Assembly (NCBI GenBank): GCA_029556615.1
Contig: JAKQDD010000012.1
Coordinates: 1-64,000, forward strand
Length of the DNA stretch: 64,000 nt
Direction of reading: 5' to 3'
Origin: Verrucomicrobiota bacterium
Lineage (GTDB): Bacteria > Verrucomicrobiota > Verrucomicrobiia > Limisphaerales > J093
The notes beneath the pieces are model-generated. The model was not told the DNA's origin. It saw only the letters and a program-made list of their open reading frames with translations, and ran no database searches. Made by a program: the position numbers and the translations under genes. Below are positions 35,196-45,303 of the stretch, piece after piece; the stretch's first letter is position 1; the number at the start of each line of letters is the position of its first letter.

Positions 35196-36509
35196 TTAGG
35201 GTGCGGTCAGGGGATCGAGCGGGCCGCCGGCGAGCACTTCGAGCTGGCGCCGGTGTTCGAGGGCCTGGTGACGGGCTTCGAGCAGGGCCTCGAGGGCGTC
35301 CAGGTACTTGAGCTGCATCTCGACGTACGTGGTGACGGGCACCGCGCCCAGGCGGAAATGCCGGTCTGCGAGCTCGGCAGCCTCGCGGAACCGGGCCGGC
35401 GCGTCAGCGCGCCAGTCGGCCATCTCCCGGAGCAGGGATTCGAGGGCGAGGGCATGTCCCGTCACCTGGCGTTCGATCTCGCGCTGCGCGGCCCGGAGGG
35501 CCGCCTCGGCCTGCTGTTCGCGGGCGAGTGCGGCATCGACACTGCCGCGGTTCTGGTGCCAGAGCGGGAGGGGGAGGCTGACGCCGACGCCGACGATGCG
35601 TTGTTCGTCATTGGCTTTTTCGGCGGCGTAGAACGGCGCGACGGTGACTTTCGGATAGCGTTCATTGCGGGCGAGGCTGACCTGGAATCCCTGCTGGACG
35701 AGCTCGGCCTGGCGCATGCGGAGCTCGAAGTTGTTGGTGGCCGACCTTTCGAGGAGGGTGGCGAGAGGCGGGGCGGCTGTGGGCAATCCGGGGTCGCCGG
35801 TCACCCGGAGCGGGGATCCAGCCGGCGCTCCGCGGAGCAGATTGAGCTCGAGGAGGGCGGATTGGAGATCGCGGGAGGCCTCGGCGCTCCGGCGCTGGAG
35901 GGTGATGGCGTTGGCCTCGATGATCCGCTGATCCAGCATGGGGGTGACACCGGCCGGTTCGCGCTGGACGAGCACTTCGAGGAGGGAGCGCAGCCGCCGC
36001 GCGACCTCGTCTGTGGCGTCGAGTCGCTGTTGGGCGGCGAGGGCTTCGTGGGCCCGGGCTCGGGCTCGGGCGGCCAGGGTGGCCTGGAAATGGGCGAGCC
36101 CGAGTTCGGCCAGCTCGACCTGCTGATTGGCGATGGCTTTGCGGAGGGCGATCCGGCCCGGGTACTCGAACGCTTGGGCCACGGAGACGGACCAGGCGAC
36201 ACCGTCGCCCAGGGTGCCGCCGCCCCGTTCCCAGACGCGCTTGCTGCCGAGGTCGGCGGAGAGCTCGGGGTTGTTCCATTGGGCTGCGGTGCGCCGGCCG
36301 GCCCGGGCGGCGGCGATCTCCGCGCGGTAGAAGTCCAGCTCGAGGTTCTTGCGGACCACCTCGTCCACGACGGCATTCACGGACATTGATGCCGGGGACG
36401 GGTTCGGGTCGGGAGGCGGGGCGTCTGCGGGACGGGCGCGTTGCAGGCCGAGCGTCAGGCAGGCGACGAGGCAGACGCGGAGGCGCCAGCGGGGCCGGGG
36501 CGTGTTCAT
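35196..36509 (-). CDS. Outer membrane efflux channel, TolC/CzcC family
   Basis: Protein of 437 aa with a signal peptide (RVCLVACLTLGLQRARPADA), followed by long alternating helical coiled-coil segments rich in Ala, Glu and Gln, for example ANQQVELAELGLAHFQATLAAR, and two beta-strand regions. This is the OEP-family pattern. It would form the exit duct for the CzcA-like pump, which follows after 11 nt. Start ATG 36509 is chosen for the signal peptide; ATG 36557 would add 16 residues. Confidence 0.88.
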   Translation of the reverse strand: MNTPRPRWRLRVCLVACLTLGLQRARPADAPPPDPNPSPASMSVNAVVDEVVRKNLELDFYRAEIAAARAGRRTAAQWNNPELSADLGSKRVWERGGGTLGDGVAWSVSVAQAFEYPGRIALRKAIANQQVELAELGLAHFQATLAARARARAHEALAAQQRLDATDEVARRLRSLLEVLVQREPAGVTPMLDQRIIEANAITLQRRSAEASRDLQSALLELNLLRGAPAGSPLRVTGDPGLPTAAPPLATLLERSATNNFELRMRQAELVQQGFQVSLARNERYPKVTVAPFYAAEKANDEQRIVGVGVSLPLPLWHQNRGSVDAALAREQQAEAALRAAQREIERQVTGHALALESLLREMADWRADAPARFREAAELADRHFRLGAVPVTTYVEMQLKYLDALEALLEARHQALEHRRQLEVLAGGPLDPLTAP

Positions 36510-36603
36510 GGGCGTTCGGGGGGGACTGGGGAATCGTGGTGTCCACCGTTGGTTCACGGGGAAATGCTAATCAGAATCGCGAGGAGAGGGAAAGACCTGT
36601 GTT

Positions 36604-36668
36604 CGGGCCCGGATCCTCGCCTCGCCTCGACCGTTCCAGGCCTGCCCTCCTTCCGTCGACGACTCCAG
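36604..36668 (+). repeat. Degenerate half B and family C debris
   Basis: CCCGGATCCTCGCC (start of family C) runs into sequence resembling the end of half B (CGTTCCAGGCCTGCCCTCC ... CGTCGACGACTCCA). The inverted ends are no longer matched. The remainder of the 36510-36850 gap has no gene. Confidence 0.45.
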
Positions 36669-36723
36669 CACCCGCCCGCTCGCGGTCGGGCCACCCCGGA
36701 GCCGACACCGCACGCGCTGTTCA

Positions 36724-36815
36724 AGGCGAGAAACCACCGGGAACCGACGGCGCCCGTCCGTGCCACAGGCGTTAGGCGAGGCTCCAGGTCCCTCTACACT
36801 TTTGCAGATAGGCAG
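36724..36815 (-). repeat. Dispersed repeat family C, inverted long copy
   Basis: Its reverse complement matches the family C core of 12801-12868 (CTCGCCTAACGCCTG ... CCGTCGG). It also contains the distal GTCCCTCTACACT-TTTGCAGATAGGCAG end shared with 23411-23451. The element ends 36 bp before the WD40 gene and may contribute to its leader. Confidence 0.65.
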
Positions 36816-36850
36816 CGCACGGGAGAGTGGCGCAGGATGTAGGGGTTCAG

Positions 36851-38581
36851 ATGATGAAGACCAAGATCCCTCACATCGAAATTGCGCGTCCTGCCGCGTT
36901 CGCAGGGTCGGTTCCCCGCACATGGTGCCAAGCGGTCGCTTTTGTCGTCGCGTTCTCGTGGGCTCTTTGTGCCCAGGACACGGCGACCCAGTGGCTGCGG
37001 CAGTGTGGTCTCGGGTCCCTTGAGGGCGGGGCCTACTCGAAGGATGGGCAGTTCGTGGTGACCGCCGGGAGCCGAGGGGCTCACCTGTGGCGGGCGGCGG
37101 ATGGCGAACTCCTCCGGACCTTCGCCGCGCAGGACCGTCCGATCGACGCCATTGCCATCTCTCCGGACGCGACGTTGGTGGTGACCGGGAGTGGCGATTG
37201 GAGCGGCAAGGACAAGACGGCCAAGCTGTGGCAGGTGCAGGATGGGAGTCTGGTGCGGACCTTCACGGGCCATTCGGGGATGGTGCTTTCCGTGGCGTTC
37301 TCGGCGGACGGAGCACGGCTCCTCACCGGAAGCGGAATCGGGAGCAACACGGCCCGGGAGTGGCAGGTGGGCGATGGCGCTCTGAGGAGCACGCTGCCGG
37401 GCGACACGGGTCCGACGCAGGGGTGCGGCATGGCGTTTGTGGATTTCTCGCCGGACAGAAGCCTCGGACTGGTCGGCAGCCGGGATGGTTCGGTGAACCT
37501 GTGGCGGTTGAGTGACGCCACTCTGGTGCAGCGATTCGCTGGCCACTCCGATCAGGTATGGGCCCTGGCCTACTCCCCGGATGGCAGTTCCATCGCTACG
37601 GCGCATGTTAACGGAGCCGTCCGGCTATGGCGGGCGAGCGATGGGCGATGGTTGCGCGACTGTGCCGGCCACAAGAATGCCGCGCAGGCGATTGCGTTCT
37701 CGCCCGATGGCACCATACTGGTCTCTGGGGACTGCTCCAGCATCAAACTCTGGCGGGTGAGTGATGCAAGCCTGCTGCGCACTCTGGAGGGTGGTGCCTA
37801 CTCCATGGCTGTATCCCCGGATGGAAGATACCTGGTCAGTGCTTACATGAGCGTCAACCTCTGGGACATCGGTGATGGAAGTCTTGTGCGCAGCACATGG
37901 CCGATGGGAGGGAGCGCAAGCGCCGTGGCGTTCTCGCCGGACGGCACATTGGCGCTGGTTGGATTGACTGGGGGAAGTGCCATGCTGTGGCGGATCGGCA
38001 ACGGCGATTGGGCTGGAGCGTTTGCTGCCGGAGGATCTGTTCTCTCGGTCGCGTTCTCGCCGGACGGCACGCAGGCCATTACCGGCAGTGACAACAACCT
38101 CGCGAAAGTATGGCGGGTCAGTGACCGCAGCTTGGTCCATACCCTGACCGGCCATGCCGGACGGGTGGCAGCGGTGGCTTTTTCGCCGGACGGCAGCTTG
38201 GTTCTCACCGGTGCGGGCGCCAACTACGGTGGAGACTACACCGCGAAGGTGTGGCGAGTCAGCGACGGAAGTCTGTTGCGGACGCTGGCAGGCCACAGCG
38301 ACGGGCTGTTCTCGGCTGGGTTTTCTCCCGACGGCGCCGTGGCAGCGACCGGCAGCCGGGATGGAGCCGTGTTGCTCTGGGACGTCTCAGATCTTGTTCC
38401 CAAGCCGCCGCCCAGCCTGGCCGTCGAAATCGTGGAGCGTAAAGTCAGGGTCAGTTGGACAGGGGGGGGAGTGCTTCAATCCGCCGAGGCTCTTGGAGTT
38501 CAGTTCACACCCATCGAAGGGGTTTCGAGCCCCTATGTCACAGAGGCGGTACAAAAGAGGTTCTTTCGCGTCGTGCGTTAG
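36851..38581 (+). CDS. Secreted WD40-repeat protein with FFRV-type C-terminus
   Basis: Protein of 576 aa. An N-terminal helix (AVAFVVAFSWALCAQ) looks like a late signal peptide, since about 25 residues precede it. About ten WD40 blades of roughly 40 residues follow, with recurrent FSPDGT, LTGS and LWRVSDGSL motifs, forming one or two propellers for protein-protein binding. The final ~60 residues (VSWTGGGVLQSAEALG ... KRFFRVVR) are the shared aromatic C-terminal cassette. No enzyme motif is present. ATG 36851 begins two consecutive Met; an in-frame upstream start at 36827 is possible. Confidence 0.82.
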   Translation: MMKTKIPHIEIARPAAFAGSVPRTWCQAVAFVVAFSWALCAQDTATQWLRQCGLGSLEGGAYSKDGQFVVTAGSRGAHLWRAADGELLRTFAAQDRPIDAIAISPDATLVVTGSGDWSGKDKTAKLWQVQDGSLVRTFTGHSGMVLSVAFSADGARLLTGSGIGSNTAREWQVGDGALRSTLPGDTGPTQGCGMAFVDFSPDRSLGLVGSRDGSVNLWRLSDATLVQRFAGHSDQVWALAYSPDGSSIATAHVNGAVRLWRASDGRWLRDCAGHKNAAQAIAFSPDGTILVSGDCSSIKLWRVSDASLLRTLEGGAYSMAVSPDGRYLVSAYMSVNLWDIGDGSLVRSTWPMGGSASAVAFSPDGTLALVGLTGGSAMLWRIGNGDWAGAFAAGGSVLSVAFSPDGTQAITGSDNNLAKVWRVSDRSLVHTLTGHAGRVAAVAFSPDGSLVLTGAGANYGGDYTAKVWRVSDGSLLRTLAGHSDGLFSAGFSPDGAVAATGSRDGAVLLWDVSDLVPKPPPSLAVEIVERKVRVSWTGGGVLQSAEALGVQFTPIEGVSSPYVTEAVQKRFFRVVR

Positions 38582-38620
38582 TTCGACGGGGCCGAGTGAC
38601 GGCATGTCTTCTCTCTTCCT

Positions 38621-41600
38621 ATGAACATGATCTCCTCCTGCCGGGTGGCCTTTGGGATGGTGCTCGCGATGGGCGGTGTCCTTGCAGGTCCCGTTGGGAT
38701 CGACCGCAGCGGCGGTCTGGCGGCACCGACGCCGTACGGTCCGCAGCGCGGCGACAGCGCTTCGAGTGCCCGACGTCATGCCTACTCCCCCTTCGACAAC
38801 CGGAGCGCTCCGCCTCGGTACCAGCCGCGCCCCGGTTGGGACTACCTCGAGGGCCATCTGGTGATCAAGGTGACGCCGGCCGTCAACGTCGTCGCGCGCG
38901 CCCCGGTGCGCCTCGACGCGGCTCTGCCGGGCGGGAGTGTCCGGTTGACGGGTGACGCCAGCCTGGATGAGAAGCTGGCCGGGCTGGGGATCAGGGCGCT
39001 CGAACCGGTTTTTCCGGGCACGAAGTCGCCAGTTCGGCTGCAGTCGGCCGCGACAGGGCTGGCGGCGCCCGATTTGAGCCGGTGGTATCGGGCGGTGTCG
39101 ACGAGTGCCGTTGAGGCGGTGATCGAAGCTCTGCGCGGGGCTGAGGGGATCGAGGTGGTTGAGCCCGACTATTTGCGGAGGCTGGTGGGGGAGGCAGGGC
39201 CGGTGTCGGGCGTGGGGGGGACGGGAATGGTCGCGGGGGCGGGGCGGACCCGTGCCGTCGGGCTGCACAGCATCCCGGGGCCGGGGACGGATCCGCTCTA
39301 TGGCCAACAGTGGCATCTTGGGGCGGCACAAGTCCCGGCCGCCTGGGCCTATTTGCAGAGCCAGGGAGGGTCTCCGGGGGGTAACCGGGACATCGTGGTG
39401 GCGGTCATCGACACCGGGGTCGACTACAACCACCCGGACCTGGCGGCGAGCATGTGGGTCAACAGCGGCGAGATCCCTGCGAACGGCGTCGACGATGACG
39501 GGAATGGTTTTGTGGACGACGTCCACGGCTGCGCGGTCGTGTCCAGCGCCAGTTCGCATTCGGGCAATCCGATGGACGATCACGGTCACGGCACGCACGT
39601 GGCCGGCATCATTGCCGCACAAGCCGGCAACGGCGAGGGCGGCGTCGGCGTCGCGTACAACGTTCAGGTGATGGCCATCAAAGCGGCGCAATACTCGGGG
39701 GTCCTGGCCAGCTCGGACATTGCGGAGGCGATCCAGTATGCGGTGGCTCAAGGGGCGGACATCATCAACATGTCGTTCGGCGGGTACGCGTCGTCGCCGG
39801 TCGAAGAAGAGGCGTTGGCGGTGGCGTTTGGCCAGGCGGTCCTGGTGGCGGCGGCGGGCAATGACGCCGCCCCGAACGAGCCGTGTGCGAGCACCACGCC
39901 GCCGCGGCCGATGTATCCTGCCGCGCACGATTGGGTCTTGGGAGTGATGGCGCGGACTCAGAACCCGAGTGCTCGCGGGGACAGTCTGGCGTACTTCTCG
40001 AATTTCGACGGGGTTTCGAACACGACATTGGAGTATGAGCTGATGGCGCCGGGCGTGGACATCTGGAGCACGCTGCCGGGCGGTCAGTATGCGTCGTGGG
40101 ATGGCACGTCGATGGCGGCGCCGGTGGTCTCCGGGATTGCTGCGCTGGCGCGCACGTTGTGGAGTGACAAGGACCAGTACTCGTCGCGGTTCATCATGGG
40201 GCAGATCGCCACGACGGGGCCTGCGCTCCAGGGGCGGTCGTCACCGGACGGAACGCCGGTGGCCTTCTATGAAGCGGCGGATGCGCTGGCCGCCCTGACC
40301 ACGGTGCCCGAGCCCGACTTGGTCCACCTCGAGCACTGGCTTTTCGACACCGCGCTGCAATCGCCGTACAACGACAAGGACGGGATTGCCGACGCGAACG
40401 AGACGATCGACCTGGCCATCGTGATCCGGAATCGATGGGGCAAGGCGGACTCGGTCCAGGCCCGGCTCGAGGCCCGGGCCGAGGGCGCGGTGCAAGCGGA
40501 CCCGTATGTCGGTTGGGTGACGGACACCGTGGACTATGGCGCGGTGGGCGCGTTCAGTTCCGACGACAACGGGTTGATCTACGATGCCCAGCAGGCGATC
40601 ACGGGCGTCGAGCATCCCTTTCGTTTCACGATCGCGGCCGATTGCCCGAACGATCACGTGATCCCCTTCAAACTGACCCTCACCGCCCGCAACGGATTGG
40701 ATCCCGGGGATCCGACCCTGTACACGTTCACCTCGCGGTTCTCGATGATGGTCCAGCGGGGACGCGAGTTGCCCCGGATCATCTCCGAGGACATGACGCT
40801 GACCCAGGACTACTACTGGCTCGTGCCGGACCGGACGCTGATCGAGTCGGGGGTGACGGTGACGATTGCGGCGGGGACCCAGGTGCAATTCTGGAGCGGC
40901 GGCCCGGGGAGCCCGTACTATCCCAATCCCAACGCGCTGATCCAGGTCGAGGGCACGCTTGACGTGCAGGGCACGCTCGAGGAACCGGTCGAGCTGTTCA
41001 ACTGCAGTCTCCTGCCGAAGGCCGTGGTGAACGTGACGGTCCCCGGCAGTCCGGGCTGGGTGTCGCTCCGCTACGCCCGGGTGCGGAACCCGTACATCCA
41101 TGCGGGGAGCGTTGACCACTGCTACTTCACCCAACAGAGCACGCGCTACGGCGAGCGGCCGGATTCCGTCGGCGCCGGGATACCGACGTCCGCGTCGAAT
41201 TCGATCTACAGCAAGATCAGCGGCGACTTTCAGTTGGGGGTGATGTCGCCGACGGTTGTGGGTAACCTGTACGACGGGTGCAAGGTCTACCTCGACAGCC
41301 GGATCAAGGTGGGTCAGGGGAACGTGTTCCTGAACTCGGTATCCGGCTCCGCGGTCTATAGTGTCGGCTTCAGCCTGAATCGCCACACGCACGTGCTCAG
41401 CGTGTTCCCGACCAACGTGGTCGGCGGGCCCACCGGCCAGAAGACGTACTTCTGCATTGCCAGCTCCTCGACCTTCGAGGCGGCGGAGGCGTTTGCGCAG
41501 CGCTTCGGCGGGCACCTGGTGACGGTCAACGATGCCGCCGAGCAGGCCTTTCTCAACGGCTATCGGCAGTACGCGACTGCGGCGACCTTTGCCCGGTTGT

Positions 41601-44600
41601 ATCCGGAGCTGACCCAGATTCCGGCCGCGGACGCCGGCACGCCCGTTCCTTTCAACGCGTGGACGGAGTTTGGGGACCGTTTCATGTTGGGGCTGACGAC
41701 GGCGGGCGGGCCTGGCGACTATGCGTGGGCGAGCGGCGAACCGATCGAGTATACGGCATGGGAATCGGGCCAACCCGGGACGGGCGCGCCCTACGTGGCC
41801 ATGGCCAATGCCAACGGGCTTTGGAGCATTGCGGGTCCGAGAACGGGGCCGTGGGTGGCGGAGGTTCCCGGGGTGTGGTCCCAGGCACAGATCGATGCGG
41901 TTCGCCGGGACTACCTCGAGCGGGGGTCGTTCAACACGTTCAAGAACAACGCGCTCCTCAACCCCTGGTGGGACGCCAACCTGACGCATTGGCTGCGGCC
42001 TCATTCCTCGGGAAGCCGGGCGGAGTGGATGTATTTGACCGACAATTTTTGGGGGACGACGTCGACCACGCTCATCGATGCCGCCATCTACGACTACCAC
42101 GATGACTTCAACTGGTCGCGTTACCTCTACCAGCCGGTCCTGACGAACGCGCCGGTCGAGTGCTACCCCTTCGTTGCGGGCATCACGCTGTCGAGCGAGG
42201 GATCTCCCGACACCTGGGAGGTGGGCGCGGGGGACGTGACCTTCACTGTGACCTTCAACCGGGATATGGACGTCGGGGTGCCACCGGAGGTTTCCTTCGG
42301 GCCGGCGGCGCCGGTGACCGACTATCGGGTCCATCCGATCGACGGCGGCTGGCAGAGCCCGCGCACGTGGACCGGGACGTTCACCATCACGCCCACCACG
42401 GGGGACGGGTACCAGTTCATCCGGGTGGCGGGAGCGGTTGCCGCCGATGATCCGTGGCTGGTCACGGGGGACGACGCGGGGCGTTTCCGGTTCGAGATCG
42501 TCACGTCTGGGACGGAATCCATGAATCTCCAGGCCACCGCCGGCGAGGCCCGGGTCGACCTGGCCTGGATGCAGGACGACTTCGATCTCCTGGCGGGATA
42601 CAATGTTTACCGATCGACCAACGGGACGAACGGGTTCACCCGGATCAATCCGAAGCTCATTCCGCCGGGCGAGAGGGCGTTTCGTGACACCGCCGTGCTT
42701 CCGGGCAAGCCCTATTGGTACGCGTTCACGGTGGTCAAGACGGACATGACGGAGTCCGCATTCTCGAACGTCGCCCAGGGCATCCCGGTGGACACGATTC
42801 CACCGGTGATCGTCCATGGTCCCGTGACTCGGGCGTCCGCGGGTCTGGCGCTGAGTTTGTTCGCGGATGTGACGGACAACGTCGCGGTGCGGGGGGTGAC
42901 GCTGTATTTCCGGACGACGGGAGGCCCCGGGGGGTACCAGGAGCGATCGATGACGCCGGGCGCGGCCAACCGTTACGCTGCGACGCTGGAGGGATCGCTC
43001 GTGAGTGCGCCGGGCCTCGAGTATTACATCAGCGCCACGGACGGTGTCAGCACCGTGCAGATGGGACGGCCGGAGCATCCCAACGCGGTCGTTGTGGCGG
43101 ACAGCCCGGTGGTGACCACCGTGAGCCCGACGCAGGGACCGGCCCTGGGAGGAACTCCCCTCACCATCGTCGGCGCCAACTTCAAGCCGGGTCTTGCCGT
43201 CACCCTGGGCGGACTGGCTGCAGCGCAGGTGGTCCGGGTGGATTCCAGTCATGTGACGTGTCTGACGCCCGCTCATTTCCCTGCCGCCGCGGACGTTCGG
43301 GTGACGAATCCCGACGGCGCGAGCGGGGTGTTGCTGCGGGGGTTCACCTTCGAGAGCGACATCGTCTCGCTGAGCCTGCCGGCCACGGGCGGTGCGGCGC
43401 ATGATGTTGTGCTGGTGCCGATTCGTGTGGCCAATGTCCGGGGTTTGGCGGCGGCGGATGTCACGGTGGCGTTCAACGCCAGCGTTCTGAAGGGTCTTGG
43501 CGTGCGGACGGGGAGCCTGACCCCGGGTTGGACGCTGGCGGTCAACACGAGCATCTCAGGCCAGATTCGCTTCTCGATGGCGGGCGGCGGCGGGACTGCG
43601 TCCGGGGAAGGGAGTCTCGCGATCCTCGAGTTCGAGGTGGTGGGGTCGACGGGTTTGAGCTCGACGCTGCAGATCGCCAGTCTGGCCCTCAACGACGGCG
43701 CTGTCGTCGTCGAGGCAGCGGACGGCTCCTTCGCGGTCGCACCCGCCCACCAAGTCGGCGGCAAGGTCCGCTATTGGAACGGGGGCGCGCCCGTCCCGGG
43801 TGTGGAGCTGAGCCTGGAGGGAGACCGCGTCTTTGCGGGGGTGACCGATGCGGGGGGGCTCTACACGGTGAGCGGAGCCCCGGTCGGCGCCTACACGCTC
43901 ACGGCGGGCAAATCGGATGGCGTGGCGGGGATTACGGCGTTCGATGCGTCGCTGGTGCTGCGCCATGCCGCCGGCTTGAATCCCCTGGGGGGCGACGCGG
44001 CGCTGGCGGCCGACGTGGACAAGAGCGGCGGCGTGACGGCCATGGACGCCTTTTATATTCTGCAGGCGGCGGTGGGCTTGGTCGAGTTGCCGTTCCCCGG
44101 GTCGGGTCGGGTCTGGGATTTCACACCCAGGAGTCGGGTTTATCCCAGTCTCACGACCGACATGACCGGCCAGGATTTCGCGGCGGTCCTGCTCGGGGAT
44201 GTGTCCGGCAACTGGCAGTCGGGAGGGGCGGGTTTGCCGGGCACCGCGAGCCACGACCGTGGTGGCGTCGGTTTGGCGAGCCCGCAGACGCCCGTGGTGC
44301 TCGCCGTCAAGCCGGTGGCGCGGAGTCATTCCGCGGGCAGTCGGCTCTGGGTGTTGGTCCATGCCGCGGAGCCGACGGTGTACAGCCTCGATCTGACCGT
44401 GACGCTGCCGTCGCCGGGCTCCGTCGTCAGTGCGGTCTGGGCCGGACCCATGGCGAAGACGCTGGCGTGGGCGAGCAACACGCGTCAGCCGGGTCGGGTC
44501 CGGTTGGCGCTGGCGGCCACGGTACCGATCGGGGGCATCGGCGGCTTGGTGGCGGTGGACCTGGCCGGAACCGAGGCCCAGCCCGCCGGCATCGAGGCGG

Positions 44601-44962
44601 CCGTTGTCAACGAAGGCATGGTGTCGGTCCAGATCGATCAGGCGTCGACGGCGTTCGAAGAGGATAGCGACGGCGATGGGCAGACCGACTGGGTCGAGGT
44701 CCGGGCCGGCATGGATCCCGGGAACCGGGATTCCTGTTTTGCCCTCATCGAGGCCAGGCCCGAGGCCGACAACGGCGTTGTGGTGACCTGGGCGTCCGCA
44801 CCGGGAATTCGGTACCAACTCCAATCGAAGGCGGCGGTGAGCGACGAGGATTGGATCAACGTGGGGGATGAGACGCTCGCGGAAGGCGCGGCCACGTCGC
44901 AACGGGACTCACGCCAGCCCAGGCCCCAGCAGCGGGTCTATCGGGTGCTCCTCGTCGAATAG
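38621..44962 (+). CDS. Giant secreted subtilisin-like protease with lectin, TIG, cohesin and dockerin modules
   Basis: Protein of 2113 aa with a signal peptide. The S8 catalytic triad is D264 (VIDTGVDYNHP), H323 (HGTHVAGI) and S497 (GTSMAAP). Behind it lie a beta-helix-like region, a C-type lectin-like domain (about 939-1085: AFAQRFGGHLVTVND, YAWASGEP), a strand domain and FN3-like part (about 1180-1390), a TIG/IPT domain (1495-1580), a cohesin-like domain (1583-1705: ADVTVAFNASVL, LAILEFEV), a CNA-B-like strand domain (1712-1768) and a dockerin-like repeat (VAGITAFDASLVLR ... DVDKSGGVTAMDAFYIL). Near the end are DSDGDGQTD and a C-terminal VYRVLLVE cassette. Likely a surface scaffold and degradative enzyme in one chain; domain calls are by motif. 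Confidence 0.88.
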   Translation: MNMISSCRVAFGMVLAMGGVLAGPVGIDRSGGLAAPTPYGPQRGDSASSARRHAYSPFDNRSAPPRYQPRPGWDYLEGHLVIKVTPAVNVVARAPVRLDAALPGGSVRLTGDASLDEKLAGLGIRALEPVFPGTKSPVRLQSAATGLAAPDLSRWYRAVSTSAVEAVIEALRGAEGIEVVEPDYLRRLVGEAGPVSGVGGTGMVAGAGRTRAVGLHSIPGPGTDPLYGQQWHLGAAQVPAAWAYLQSQGGSPGGNRDIVVAVIDTGVDYNHPDLAASMWVNSGEIPANGVDDDGNGFVDDVHGCAVVSSASSHSGNPMDDHGHGTHVAGIIAAQAGNGEGGVGVAYNVQVMAIKAAQYSGVLASSDIAEAIQYAVAQGADIINMSFGGYASSPVEEEALAVAFGQAVLVAAAGNDAAPNEPCASTTPPRPMYPAAHDWVLGVMARTQNPSARGDSLAYFSNFDGVSNTTLEYELMAPGVDIWSTLPGGQYASWDGTSMAAPVVSGIAALARTLWSDKDQYSSRFIMGQIATTGPALQGRSSPDGTPVAFYEAADALAALTTVPEPDLVHLEHWLFDTALQSPYNDKDGIADANETIDLAIVIRNRWGKADSVQARLEARAEGAVQADPYVGWVTDTVDYGAVGAFSSDDNGLIYDAQQAITGVEHPFRFTIAADCPNDHVIPFKLTLTARNGLDPGDPTLYTFTSRFSMMVQRGRELPRIISEDMTLTQDYYWLVPDRTLIESGVTVTIAAGTQVQFWSGGPGSPYYPNPNALIQVEGTLDVQGTLEEPVELFNCSLLPKAVVNVTVPGSPGWVSLRYARVRNPYIHAGSVDHCYFTQQSTRYGERPDSVGAGIPTSASNSIYSKISGDFQLGVMSPTVVGNLYDGCKVYLDSRIKVGQGNVFLNSVSGSAVYSVGFSLNRHTHVLSVFPTNVVGGPTGQKTYFCIASSSTFEAAEAFAQRFGGHLVTVNDAAEQAFLNGYRQYATAATFARLYPELTQIPAADAGTPVPFNAWTEFGDRFMLGLTTAGGPGDYAWASGEPIEYTAWESGQPGTGAPYVAMANANGLWSIAGPRTGPWVAEVPGVWSQAQIDAVRRDYLERGSFNTFKNNALLNPWWDANLTHWLRPHSSGSRAEWMYLTDNFWGTTSTTLIDAAIYDYHDDFNWSRYLYQPVLTNAPVECYPFVAGITLSSEGSPDTWEVGAGDVTFTVTFNRDMDVGVPPEVSFGPAAPVTDYRVHPIDGGWQSPRTWTGTFTITPTTGDGYQFIRVAGAVAADDPWLVTGDDAGRFRFEIVTSGTESMNLQATAGEARVDLAWMQDDFDLLAGYNVYRSTNGTNGFTRINPKLIPPGERAFRDTAVLPGKPYWYAFTVVKTDMTESAFSNVAQGIPVDTIPPVIVHGPVTRASAGLALSLFADVTDNVAVRGVTLYFRTTGGPGGYQERSMTPGAANRYAATLEGSLVSAPGLEYYISATDGVSTVQMGRPEHPNAVVVADSPVVTTVSPTQGPALGGTPLTIVGANFKPGLAVTLGGLAAAQVVRVDSSHVTCLTPAHFPAAADVRVTNPDGASGVLLRGFTFESDIVSLSLPATGGAAHDVVLVPIRVANVRGLAAADVTVAFNASVLKGLGVRTGSLTPGWTLAVNTSISGQIRFSMAGGGGTASGEGSLAILEFEVVGSTGLSSTLQIASLALNDGAVVVEAADGSFAVAPAHQVGGKVRYWNGGAPVPGVELSLEGDRVFAGVTDAGGLYTVSGAPVGAYTLTAGKSDGVAGITAFDASLVLRHAAGLNPLGGDAALAADVDKSGGVTAMDAFYILQAAVGLVELPFPGSGRVWDFTPRSRVYPSLTTDMTGQDFAAVLLGDVSGNWQSGGAGLPGTASHDRGGVGLASPQTPVVLAVKPVARSHSAGSRLWVLVHAAEPTVYSLDLTVTLPSPGSVVSAVWAGPMAKTLAWASNTRQPGRVRLALAATVPIGGIGGLVAVDLAGTEAQPAGIEAAVVNEGMVSVQIDQASTAFEEDSDGDGQTDWVEVRAGMDPGNRDSCFALIEARPEADNGVVVTWASAPGIRYQLQSKAAVSDEDWINVGDETLAEGAATSQRDSRQPRPQQRVYRVLLVE

Positions 44963-45216
44963 GCGAGCGGGTTCGCCCAAGCCCGGCAATTTCACAGAAG
45001 AACCGGTGCGGGGATTCTCGGGCTTTGGCAAGACCGCGCCCGGATGGAGCTACAGACAGAAGCCAGGTGAAAGGCCGATCCTTCCGGGCTTACAGTCTGT
45101 CGGCAAATCCAAAGCACCAGCTCGCCCAACGCCCGGCCCCTCGACGGCCCTCAGGGCAGGCCGTCCCGGCCAAGGCCCGCGGCGGCGGGGTCCTCCGGGG
45201 CTGGGCTCCCTGGAAA

Positions 45217-45243
45217 GCGGTGCCGCTTGGAGCGCGGCACCGC
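45217..45243 (+). repeat. Perfect 10-bp hairpin in intergenic repeat
   Basis: GCGGTGCCGC (45217-45226) and GCGGCACCGC (45234-45243) flank a TTGGAGC loop. No U-tract follows. The surrounding 590-bp gap (44963-45552) is GC-rich, with no convincing gene. Together with the hairpin at 45304 it looks like repeat material rather than regulatory DNA. Confidence 0.5.
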
Positions 45244-45303
45244 ACTCCACGACGCTCTCGCGCGGGACGAAGGGCGGTCGGCGCGGACGCCAGTTTTTGG
45301 AGT

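Noticed and set aside
31894-35199. 1101-aa plus-strand open frame opposite the RND pump
   Set aside because: It mirrors the CzcA-like coding strand, is Asp/Glu/Gly-rich low complexity and matches no fold. It is an antisense artefact of high GC.
40241-43402. 1053-aa minus-strand open frame opposite the giant protease
   Set aside because: Arg/Pro-rich shadow of the true gene with no motifs.
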